A DNA stretch of 8,412 nucleotides, taken from Chloroflexi bacterium RBG_16_56_11 (GTDB lineage Bacteria; Chloroflexota; Dehalococcoidia; Dehalococcoidales; RBG-16-60-22). Location: NCBI GenBank assembly GCA_001796865.1, contig MGNQ01000027.1:47566-55977 (forward strand). The letters are read 5' to 3'. A model generated the notes under the pieces. The model saw only the letters and a list, made by a program, of their open reading frames with translations. It was not told where the DNA came from and did not search any database. The position numbers were made by a program, and so were the translations under genes. This document shows, piece by piece, positions 1-5,583 of the stretch; within the stretch, counting starts at the first letter, position 1; each line of letters opens with the position of its first letter.

Positions 1-568
1 CGACATACTGCATGGCCACCGGATTATCGCAGACGACCGCGTTAACCTGCCCGTTCAACAGGTCCTGGAAGGCCAGGCCGATATCATCATAGTTCACCAG
101 GGTGGCCGCCGCTATTTTCTCCACCTCCATGGCCCCGGTGGTGCCCAGCTGCGCGCCCACGTCTCCGGCCAGGTTATCTTTGCCAGTTATCGTGGTGTTG
201 CTTTTCTGCACGACGACTATCTGTCCGGCGCCGTAATAGGGGTTGGAGAACAGCATGTCTTTTTTACGGTCTTCCGTGATGGTGATGGAGGAGATGGCCG
301 CATCATACGTCCCCTGGGCCATACCGGCCAGGAGCGGATCCCAGCCTACGTTGACGAACTCGATACTGAGGTCCGCTCTTTCGGCTATGGCATTCATCAG
401 GTCAATATCAAAGCCCACTATTTCCTTGGTCGCGTCGTCGACGTATTCAAACGGCGGCCAGGTCGCATCCGTCGCTACCCGGATTTTTGCTGCTTCGCCG
501 CTGCCGCAAGAGGCCAGCGTCGCGCCGACGAGTATCAATCCCAGGACAATCCAGATCAGTTTTTTCAT
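1..568 (-). CDS. Family 3 (amino-acid-type) extracellular solute-binding lipoprotein, 3' end outside window
   Basis: Substrate-binding component of a polar amino acid type ABC importer (HisJ/GlnH-like, SBP family 3), predicted to sit outside the membrane as a lipoprotein. About 189 codons are visible and the C-terminal part runs off the window. The N-terminus is MKK, then a hydrophobic stretch (residues 4-19) and a lipobox LASC with Cys21 as the lipidation site, then GSG. Mature-domain hallmarks follow: ATDATWPPFEY (about 32-42), EIVGFDIDLMNAIAE, and SSITITEDRKKDMLFSNPYY, which carries the Arg that in this family contacts the ligand carboxylate. A strong AAGGAGG lies 4 nt before the ATG, so the start is well supported. 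A plus-strand ORF over the same bases is a shadow. The permease and ATPase genes would be expected beyond the window on the same strand. The ligand is inferred only to class level; opine or other small amine compounds are possible. Confidence 0.93.
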   Translation of the reverse strand, partial: MKKLIWIVLGLILVGATLASCGSGEAAKIRVATDATWPPFEYVDDATKEIVGFDIDLMNAIAERADLSIEFVNVGWDPLLAGMAQGTYDAAISSITITEDRKKDMLFSNPYYGAGQIVVVQKSNTTITGKDNLAGDVGAQLGTTGAMEVEKIAAATLVNYDDIGLAFQDLLNGQVNAVVCDNPVAMQYV

Positions 569-603
569 ACATCCTCCTTCGTAATGTGTCCGGTTTCGGA
601 TAC

Positions 604-632
604 ATCATAGCAAAGTTGGTCGGGTTTGAGAA
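604..632 (-). promoter_or_regulatory. Extended -10 promoter for the family 3 binding protein
   Basis: On the minus strand, TGC-TATGAT (-10 at 604-609, preceded by an extended TGn motif at 610-612) lies 17 nt downstream of TTCTCA (627-632, 4/6 match to the -35 consensus). The predicted start is near 597, giving a leader of about 30 nt that holds the AAGGAGG site. This suggests the binding-protein gene can be transcribed independently of the hydrolase gene upstream. Sequence-only prediction. Confidence 0.55.
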
Positions 633-676
633 GTCATTCCAGCGTTAACTCCGTATATTCATATTCTGCGCAAGCC

Positions 677-1960
677 CTACAGTAAAGCCTGGTAAACGAG
701 TCGCTCGAATTCTTCCTGATAAATATTATCTGTCATGACCTTATGCATCAAGACCTGGGTGAAACACACGCCGACAATGTCTTCTTCCGGATCTATGAAG
801 CAGGTGGTGCCAGCCAGGCCACTCCACCCGAAAGTGCCTATAGAGCGCATCATAGGAATGTCCCCTTTGAATACCCCCACCCCCATGCCGAAACCGAATC
901 CAGGACCGGGAATCGGTACCAGGACCATATCCCCGGTATGGCTGCTCGTCATTAACTCTACTGTCTTTCTTCCCAGTATACGAACCCCGTCTAGCTCGCC
1001 GCCGTTTAGCAACATCTGCGCAAACCGGACATAGTCCGCCACGGTGGAAAGCACGCCGCCTGCGCCGCCACCGGCTTCAAAGTATGTCCTGGGGCCGGTC
1101 ACTTTCTCGCTTGTTTCAGGTTTTTCGGCTACGATTAGCTTCCATTTCCCAGCGTCACTGACCGGACGGTAAAGAGTAGGAAAGCGATCGAGCTTGTTCC
1201 TGGAAAGATAGAACGATGTGTCTTTCATCCCGAGAGGTTTGAAGATACGCTCCTGGTAGAACTCTTCGAGGGTCTTGCCGGTCACAATCTCGAGAACGGT
1301 GCCAACCACCGGGTAGCCGACCTGGTAGTCGAATTGAGTCCCCGGCTGCGATTGAAGCGGCAATCTGGCGAGGGTCTCGACCATCTCGCGGATGCTGCCG
1401 GATGGCCTTTCCGGATTCATCAGTAAACCCGACTTGGGGAGTAAATCCCGGAACTCTGTCAGATACGAGAGGGGGGCGCGACTCGCCGTGGCAAGACCGG
1501 TGGTATTCCGCAGGCAATCGCGGACCGTAATTTCTGTGGCAACGGGGACAGTGGCAGTTCCCATCAGAGTGCCGCGACCCTGTCCGGGTTCCGCTTTGAC
1601 CACCTGGTCTTTGAAAGCGGGTATGTATTTTGAGACGGGGTCGTCAAGGCTCAGGAGCCCGTCCTCGACGCAAATCATCGTGGCTGTACCGGTAATAGGC
1701 TTGGTATTGGACCAGAGTCGATAAACGGTGTCCTTCGTCACCGGTTTCCGGCTCTCGAAGTCCATGTAGCCCTGCGCCGCGTAGTGCACGACTTTCCCGT
1801 GCCTGGCCGCGAGCGTTACCAGGTTCGGGACCATACACTTATCGATGAACTTCTGTAAGCCGGGGCGGATTTTTGCCAGCCGCTCAGAGGAAAAACCAAC
1901 CTCTTCCGGTTCAGCGGACGGCAGCGGCCAATTGACGCTCGTTTTTTTTGGACTCATCAT
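677..1960 (-). CDS. Serine hydrolase, beta-lactamase fold (family VIII esterase-like)
   Basis: Predicted cytoplasmic serine hydrolase of the class C beta-lactamase/penicillin-binding-protein fold, closest in layout to family VIII carboxylesterases (EstB-like), which hydrolyse short-chain esters. At 427 aa it fits that family's roughly 380-430. Visible motifs are the nucleophile motif S84-N-T-K87 (SxxK) in YRLWSNTKPITG, the catalytic Tyr motif Y212-Q-V in FDYQVGYPVVG, and W379-S-G381 near the C-terminus where beta-lactamases have KTG. The usual HTSG stretch reads NTTG (152-155). No signal peptide is visible. Two adjacent ATGs start the frame; the AAAGGAG at 1964-1970 is only 3 nt from the first (1960) but 6 nt from the second (1957), so the real protein may be 426 aa. 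The gene reads away from the dehydrogenase operon and toward the binding-protein gene, with a 108-bp gap. A D-amino-peptidase or lactonase activity cannot be excluded. Confidence 0.92.
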   Translation of the reverse strand: MMSPKKTSVNWPLPSAEPEEVGFSSERLAKIRPGLQKFIDKCMVPNLVTLAARHGKVVHYAAQGYMDFESRKPVTKDTVYRLWSNTKPITGTATMICVEDGLLSLDDPVSKYIPAFKDQVVKAEPGQGRGTLMGTATVPVATEITVRDCLRNTTGLATASRAPLSYLTEFRDLLPKSGLLMNPERPSGSIREMVETLARLPLQSQPGTQFDYQVGYPVVGTVLEIVTGKTLEEFYQERIFKPLGMKDTSFYLSRNKLDRFPTLYRPVSDAGKWKLIVAEKPETSEKVTGPRTYFEAGGGAGGVLSTVADYVRFAQMLLNGGELDGVRILGRKTVELMTSSHTGDMVLVPIPGPGFGFGMGVGVFKGDIPMMRSIGTFGWSGLAGTTCFIDPEEDIVGVCFTQVLMHKVMTDNIYQEEFERLVYQALL

Positions 1961-2067
1961 TCGCTCCTTTTGTCAGGACATTTTTCCCGACCGGTAGTAC
2001 TCAAGCGATATCCCTGGCCTCCGCTTAATACTGCCCGGGGAGATTTCATCGATGTCCGTTGCTTATC

Positions 2068-2091
2068 TGACGCTGCTTTAGTGTAGCGTCA
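2068..2091. promoter_or_regulatory. Inverted repeat, probable operator in the divergent intergenic region
   Basis: The arms TGACGCTGC and GTAGCGTCA flank the 6-nt spacer TTTAGT. Seven outer pairs are perfect, and the two inner ones are a G-T and a C-G. There is no T-tract on either strand, so a terminator is unlikely. Its overlap with the hydrolase -10 and its place between two divergent genes favour a repressor or regulator binding site. No regulator gene is in the window. Confidence 0.4.
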
Positions 2092-2108
2092 AAGATTAGT
2101 CAAGTCAA
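2080..2108 (-). promoter_or_regulatory. Candidate promoter of the serine hydrolase gene
   Basis: On the minus strand, TTGACT (2103-2108, 5/6 of the -35 consensus) is followed after exactly 17 nt by TACACT (2080-2085, 4/6 of the -10). The predicted start is near 2073, leaving a leader of about 113 nt. The -10 lies inside the inverted repeat at 2068-2091, so a protein bound there would block it. A second in-register candidate, TTGACG (2089-2094), lies nearby with a poorer -10. Confidence 0.45.
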
Positions 2109-2145
2109 GACACCCTAAAAGTACGGATGGAGTGTAATATTGACG

Positions 2146-2175
2146 TTGACAGGGCCCAATATTTTGTTACATACT
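2146..2175 (+). promoter_or_regulatory. Candidate promoter of the dehydrogenase-cupin operon
   Basis: A perfect -35 TTGACA (2146-2151) is followed after 18 nt by CATACT (2170-2175, 4/6 of the -10). A second TTGACG sits just upstream at 2140-2145. The predicted start near 2182 gives a leader of about 45 nt before the ATG at 2228. It points away from the hydrolase promoter, with about 37 bp between the two -35 boxes. Confidence 0.5.
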
Positions 2176-2227
2176 TTGGCGATAAAGAGTGCCGCGACAA
2201 ATATGAATTTGTATCAGGGGTAAGGGA

Positions 2228-3118
2228 ATGAAAGTTGGCTTTATCGGTATCGGGCAGATGGGCAGACATATGTCCAGCAATCTGCACAAGGCGGGTTTCG
2301 AGCTCGTCGTCAACGACATTAAGAAGGAGGCTGCCATATTTCTACTGGAAAAAGGCGCCGCCTGGGCGGCAACCCCAAAAGCAGTCACTGAGGCCTGCAG
2401 GATAGTTATCTCCTGCCTTCCCAGTCCGGAGAGCGTGGAGCAGGTCATCCATGGGGCCGATGGCCTGAAGGCGGGCTGGAAGAAGGGCGATATATTTATT
2501 GATATGAGCACCAACTCGCCGGTGGTCATCAGACGCATAGCCAAAGAAGCCGGCAACCTGGGGGTGAAGGTGCTGGACTGCCCGGTCAGCGGGGGGACCA
2601 GAGGCGCCGAGGCAGGGACACTGACGATAATGGTGGGAGGAGAAGCCTCCGCCCTGGAGGCGGCGAGGAGAGTCCTGGAAGCGATGGGCAAGAACATATT
2701 TCACGTCGGGGACGCGGGCTGCGGCAACGTCGCCAAGCTGGTGAATAACCTCATCGGACTGGCCTGCAACTCGGCCACGGCGGAGGGATTCGTCCTCGGG
2801 GTGAAGGCGGGAATAAAGCCGGAGGCCCTGTACGATATAATATCCGTGAGCACGGGAAATAACTGGAGCCTGCAGCAGTATCCTAATACCGTTTTCCGGG
2901 GTAATTTCGAGCCTGGATTTAAAGTAAGCCTGGCCTACAAAGATATCGGCCTGGCGTTGAACCTGGGCGACGAGTACGGCATGACTTTACCGGCGGGGAA
3001 GATGGTCAGAAACGACCTCGAACAGGCCATCAAGGCGGGGTGGGCCGATAAAGGGGTGGATGCCGTCATACTAAAACTTGAGAAGGCCGCCGGAGTGGAA
3101 GTACGTAAACACAAATAA
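2228..3118 (+). CDS. NAD(P)-dependent beta-hydroxyacid dehydrogenase (3-hydroxyisobutyrate dehydrogenase family)
   Basis: Cytoplasmic oxidoreductase that oxidises a 3-hydroxyacid to its semialdehyde, or reduces a semialdehyde such as tartronate semialdehyde. At 296 aa it has the family's usual length. It shows an N-terminal Rossmann motif G7-I-G9-Q-M-G12, Asp30 at the end of the second strand (NDIKK, which favours NAD over NADP), the substrate-binding signature DCPVSGGTRGAEAGTL (117-132), and the catalytic GCGNVAKLVNN with Lys170 and Asn173/174. The C-terminal all-helical domain ends in a typical KDIGLAL stretch. The ribosome site is modest (CAGGGG at 2215-2220, 7 nt from the ATG). It forms an operon with the cupin gene 23 bp downstream. 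The exact substrate (3-hydroxyisobutyrate, 2-hydroxy-3-oxopropionate, sulfolactaldehyde or another) cannot be resolved from motifs. Confidence 0.94.
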   Translation: MKVGFIGIGQMGRHMSSNLHKAGFELVVNDIKKEAAIFLLEKGAAWAATPKAVTEACRIVISCLPSPESVEQVIHGADGLKAGWKKGDIFIDMSTNSPVVIRRIAKEAGNLGVKVLDCPVSGGTRGAEAGTLTIMVGGEASALEAARRVLEAMGKNIFHVGDAGCGNVAKLVNNLIGLACNSATAEGFVLGVKAGIKPEALYDIISVSTGNNWSLQQYPNTVFRGNFEPGFKVSLAYKDIGLALNLGDEYGMTLPAGKMVRNDLEQAIKAGWADKGVDAVILKLEKAAGVEVRKHK

Positions 3119-3141
3119 ACAAAGGAATACGGGAGGAGAAC

Positions 3142-3498
3142 ATGATTGTCGTTAATAGCAATAGTGTGAAGCCGGCCCCGCTGGCCGATGAAATCGTGGC
3201 AAAAGGTCCGGTCAACCGGAGACCGCTAATCGATGTGAAGGAAACCGGGGGGTTCGGGGCGGCGCTGGTGACGTTCAGCCCCGGCGCGAAGCTAAACTTC
3301 CATACGCACGATTCCGAGCAAATCCTCTACGTCACCGACGGCAAGGGGGTCATCGCCACGAGGGAAAAAGAATATGTGGTAACGCCGGGGAGCATCGTGT
3401 TTATACCGGCGGGCGAGGTCCACATGCACGGGGCGACCGCGAGCACCTCGCTGACACACCTGGCCGTCCAGAAGGTGGGCATCAAGCTGGCGAAGTAG
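3142..3498 (+). CDS. Small single-domain cupin protein
   Basis: A 118-aa cupin whose role is not identifiable. Cupin motif 1 is visible as PGAKLNFHTHDSEQILYV with metal ligands His54 and His56 and Gln60 where the family more often has Glu. Motif 2 is PGSIVFIPAGEVHMHGA with His94 as the fourth ligand candidate. This is a complete metal site, so an enzyme (isomerase, lyase or dioxygenase-like) or a small-molecule binding protein is possible. An excellent GGGAGGAG precedes the ATG. It lies 23 bp after the hydroxyacid dehydrogenase, in the same direction, so the two are almost certainly cotranscribed and probably act on the same compound. It is not closely alike in sequence to the other cupin in the window (5064-5516). 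Confidence 0.88.
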   Translation: MIVVNSNSVKPAPLADEIVAKGPVNRRPLIDVKETGGFGAALVTFSPGAKLNFHTHDSEQILYVTDGKGVIATREKEYVVTPGSIVFIPAGEVHMHGATASTSLTHLAVQKVGIKLAK

Positions 3499-3601
3499 CC
3501 GGACCGTCGACAACATCAAGTATTCGTGTCCAGGGCTATGTTAAGTGCACTAGGGAACGTGAGCTCCCTGCCCGAAGCTCTTCCAGGCCCCGCCGGCGAG
3601 T
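3499..3601. other. Convergent intergenic gap without a clear terminator
   Basis: The plus-strand operon and the minus-strand gldA-like gene converge here. A small inverted repeat (AGGGA and TCCCT, 3552-3569, 8-nt loop) is the only hairpin seen, and it has no T-tract on either side. Termination here may be factor-dependent, or the two transcripts may overlap. Confidence 0.4.
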
Positions 3602-4726
3602 CTACGCTTTTCCGGGACCAACGTTGTGTGACGATTTACGCGACTTGCCGTAATGGTCGGCCAGGCGAATGGCGGCGAGGACCGAGTCCCTGGTTACCGG
3701 CATCGACTCGTTATGGACGGGATTGTCTTTATCGACAATAACGCCGGCGACCTTGTCCAGATCGGCATCAGAAATTTCCGGCAGGCCTATCCCCGCCAGG
3801 GTGGTGGGCAGGCCGACCGATTCGCAAAAGGAATAGACCTCGTCGATGGTCTCTTTGTTTCTTCCGGTCAGGAAGAGGGAGGCCTGCGTCCCGAAGGCGA
3901 CGATTTCCCCGTGCAGGTAGTCCTCAGTCTCCTTGAGGGCGGTGAACCCTATCTGAATGCCGTGCGCTCCTGCCAGGCCGCAGCTTTCGAAACCAAGACC
4001 GCTCAACAGGGTGTTGGCCTCGACGACACGCTCCAGGGCGGGGACGACGGAATGGGACTCGCAGGCCATCCGGGCGACCAGCCCGTACTCGATAACCGTC
4101 CGGTAGCAAAGGTGGGCCAGGGCGTAGGCGGTCATGGCGCCGGTATCGCCGGTGAAAGACATGTTGGCGACCGATTTGTTCCGGCAGGACTCGGCCTCGA
4201 ACCAGGTGGACAGGGCATCGCCCATGCCGGCGACGAGGAAACGCACCGGGGCGTCAGCGATAATCTTCGTGTCGACAATGACAGCGTCAGGATTCCGGGG
4301 GTGCGGCATAGGCCGGTTATAGACACCGTCAGGGGTATAGATAACAGAAACGGCGCTGCAAGGGGCGTCGCTGGCAGCGATAGTCGGCACGATGACCAGG
4401 TATCTTTTCGACAGGTGGGCTACCGCCTTGGCGGTGTCCATCACCTTGCCTCCCCCCATGCCGATAACGACCTCGCCGCCGGCCTTATCCGCCAGCTTGA
4501 CCAGGCGGTCGATTTCATCATCACAGCATTCGCCGCTGAATTTAGCGGTGACCACCCGGGCACAACCGTCCAATTCTTCCCAGAAAGCAGGCAATATTTG
4601 GCGAAAGACGGTATTGCTGCCGATAAGAAATGCCGACTTTCCCAGGCGGGCAACCTCCGGCCCGAGCCTTTTCACGGCGCCATATCCCTGGATATAGCGG
4701 CCGGGGAACAACGTCGTGGTAATCAT
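3602..4726 (-). CDS. GldA-type iron/zinc-dependent polyol (glycerol) dehydrogenase
   Basis: NAD-linked dehydrogenase of the iron-type alcohol dehydrogenase superfamily, glycerol dehydrogenase branch, which oxidises glycerol or other 1,2-diols to hydroxyketones. From the ATG at 4726 it has 374 aa, close to the roughly 365-370 usual for GldA. Seen in order: LFPGRYIQGYGAV at the N-terminus; the NAD motif GMGGGKVMDTAKA with GGGK at 91-94; PTIAASDAPCSAVSVIY (114-130); and metal ligands Asp170 (GMGDALSTWFEAE), His255 (GAHGI) and His272 (HGEI). The open frame runs upstream to 4930, but the extra 68 codons match nothing in the family and pass through a palindromic repeat. The AAGGAG at 4733-4738 sets the start at 4726. 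It lies downstream of the ADH-cupin pair in the same direction, separated by 337 bp holding the MITE-like element. The gldA label fits the family, but glycerol itself is unproven. Confidence 0.92.
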   Translation of the reverse strand: MITTTLFPGRYIQGYGAVKRLGPEVARLGKSAFLIGSNTVFRQILPAFWEELDGCARVVTAKFSGECCDDEIDRLVKLADKAGGEVVIGMGGGKVMDTAKAVAHLSKRYLVIVPTIAASDAPCSAVSVIYTPDGVYNRPMPHPRNPDAVIVDTKIIADAPVRFLVAGMGDALSTWFEAESCRNKSVANMSFTGDTGAMTAYALAHLCYRTVIEYGLVARMACESHSVVPALERVVEANTLLSGLGFESCGLAGAHGIQIGFTALKETEDYLHGEIVAFGTQASLFLTGRNKETIDEVYSFCESVGLPTTLAGIGLPEISDADLDKVAGVIVDKDNPVHNESMPVTRDSVLAAIRLADHYGKSRKSSHNVGPGKA

Positions 4727-4844
4727 CACCTTCTCCTTGGCCGACACTAAGCGCACGACAGGACGGGAACCGCCGTAGCCGGAGCGCCCGCGCTCGGCTT
4801 TAAGACACCCAATAGCATGTTTAAAAAATCCGTTGAGTGACTCT

Positions 4845-4864
4845 CCCCCCAGCAAGCTGGGGGG
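4845..4864. repeat. Perfect hairpin, copy 1
   Basis: A nine-pair perfect inverted repeat: arm CCCCCCAGC, centre AA, arm GCTGGGGGG. It is near-identical to copy 2, which starts 75 bp away in the same orientation and differs by one swapped base pair. Confidence 0.8.
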
Positions 4865-4919
4865 CATCTCGGGTAAGGAAGCGACCCCACCACCAGGCCA
4901 TCTACGAGGCCGCTTTCCT

Positions 4920-4939
4920 CCCCTCAGCAAGCTGAGGGG
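4920..4939. repeat. Perfect hairpin, copy 2
   Basis: A nine-pair perfect inverted repeat: arm CCCCTCAGC, centre AA, arm GCTGAGGGG. Relative to copy 1, the fifth pair is T-A instead of C-G, so pairing is preserved. Both copies are followed by a base and then ATC. Confidence 0.8.
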
Positions 4940-5063
4940 TATCCAGCGGATTTTGTTATGATTCCCTCTCCCCTGACGAAATCCGGGTGGGGGCGATATT
5001 CAAACAATCCCCGTCACTCCGACTCTCTCCCAGGCCGGGGCGAGAGAACAACAGCTCCACTTA

Positions 5064-5516
5064 TCAGGTTTCTAAATATCCCGCCGGGTTCGATTCCCTG
5101 ACGGTGCCGGCCCCGGGCATGATGACCATCTGTATGTGAGGCTTTTTGACTTTTTTCCACGTCAACGGGCCGTGGCTGACGCCCTTAGGGACAAATAGCG
5201 CCGACGTCTTATCGATGGTGAGCTTCTCGCCGCCGACGACAAACTCGATTTCCGCCCCGAGCTCTTCCGGATTAGCGGGGTCGCCGCCCAGGTGCATGAC
5301 AATCTCATCATAGTTATGGTCGTGGGCATCGATATGGGGATTGGGCGAGGGCATTTCATAGACCCAACCGACCTCGATGTACATATTACTGCCGGGGACG
5401 AGATCGTTGCTCATATAGGTCATGGTGGGATTTTGCCGGCCCTTGATAACCTTGGTCTCGCCCACCTCGCGGAGGGGGACCTTGACCAGATTCTTTTTAT
5501 AGCTCGTTTTCGCCAT
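5064..5516 (-). CDS. Cupin-fold protein with His-rich metal site
   Basis: A 150-aa protein not assigned to a named family. The cupin signature is visible: HIDAHDHNYDEIVMHLGG, with His65, His67 and Glu71 in the HxH-x3-E arrangement plus an extra His61 four residues before. The second motif is FVPKGVSHGPL with His115. The stretch NPEELGAEIEFVVGGE between the motifs is longer than in minimal cupins. No signal peptide. A clear AAGGAGA precedes the ATG. It starts 67 bp after the end of the zinc alcohol dehydrogenase gene on the same strand, so cotranscription is likely. A weak internal promoter (GGGACA, 17 nt, TAAAAT at 5538-5543) would leave only about a 15-nt leader. A metal-dependent enzyme or a ligand-binding accessory protein for the dehydrogenase's product are both possible. 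Confidence 0.82.
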   Translation of the reverse strand: MAKTSYKKNLVKVPLREVGETKVIKGRQNPTMTYMSNDLVPGSNMYIEVGWVYEMPSPNPHIDAHDHNYDEIVMHLGGDPANPEELGAEIEFVVGGEKLTIDKTSALFVPKGVSHGPLTWKKVKKPHIQMVIMPGAGTVRESNPAGYLET

Positions 5517-5583
5517 AGAAATCTCTCCTTCCTGAAAATTTTAAAGTGTGTTATGTTAAGTGTCCCATCGCCGGGCCGGGGCC

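Larger units (their letters stand above)
4825..4954. mobile_element. MITE-like palindromic element, about 130 bp, non-coding
   Basis: The two ends are inverted copies. The left begins AAAATCCGTTG (4825-4835). The right, read on the opposite strand, begins AAAATCCGCTG (4944-4954), matching 10 of 11. Each end is followed by a strong perfect hairpin (4845-4864 and 4920-4939), and the middle has a weaker inverted pair (AGGAAGCG with CGCTTTCCT). There is no transposase or open frame of its own. Size, terminal repeats and intergenic position fit a miniature inverted-repeat element. No clear target-site duplication is visible. It could instead be a REP-type repeat or a structured RNA element in the operon transcript. 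Copy number elsewhere in the genome is unknown. Confidence 0.45.
4727..5063. other. 337-bp intergenic region between cupin and gldA-like genes
   Basis: No gene seen. The region holds the MITE-like element (4825-4954), a GC-rich hairpin at 4778-4798 (arms GCCgGAGCG and CGCTCGGC, one bulged G, 4-nt loop) that would fall in the gldA leader, and a C/G-rich stretch (4960-5050) with a short CTCTC/GAGAG inverted repeat. None of these hairpins carries the T-tract of a factor-independent terminator on the minus strand. No convincing promoter for gldA was found. The best is an extended -10-like TGC-TATTGG just inside the element's left flank, which is weak. Confidence 0.5.

Noticed and set aside
243..584. 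Plus-strand 113-codon ORF over the binding-protein gene
   Set aside because: It is antisense to a well-supported lipoprotein gene with a ribosome site and conserved motifs, and its own translation shows no family features.
2203..2223. Six-codon ORF MNLYQG ending 4 bp before the hydroxyacid dehydrogenase start
   Set aside because: No ribosome site in front of it and only one such ORF, so chance is the simplest explanation. Kept apart from the better-supported chain at 7068-7139.
3653..4750. Long (365-codon) plus-strand ORF opposite the gldA-like gene
   Set aside because: Shadow of a high-GC gene on the other strand; low-complexity composition rich in Gly, Asp, Arg and Gln, with no domain.
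4845..4939. Hairpins as factor-independent terminators of the ADH-cupin transcript
   Set aside because: Neither stem is followed directly by a T-tract on the minus strand; the nearest T-run is about 17 nt beyond the second hairpin encountered.
4845..4939. Two direct repeats as a minimal CRISPR array
   Set aside because: Only two copies, each a perfect hairpin bounded by longer inverted ends, with no cas genes. The layout fits a palindromic element instead.
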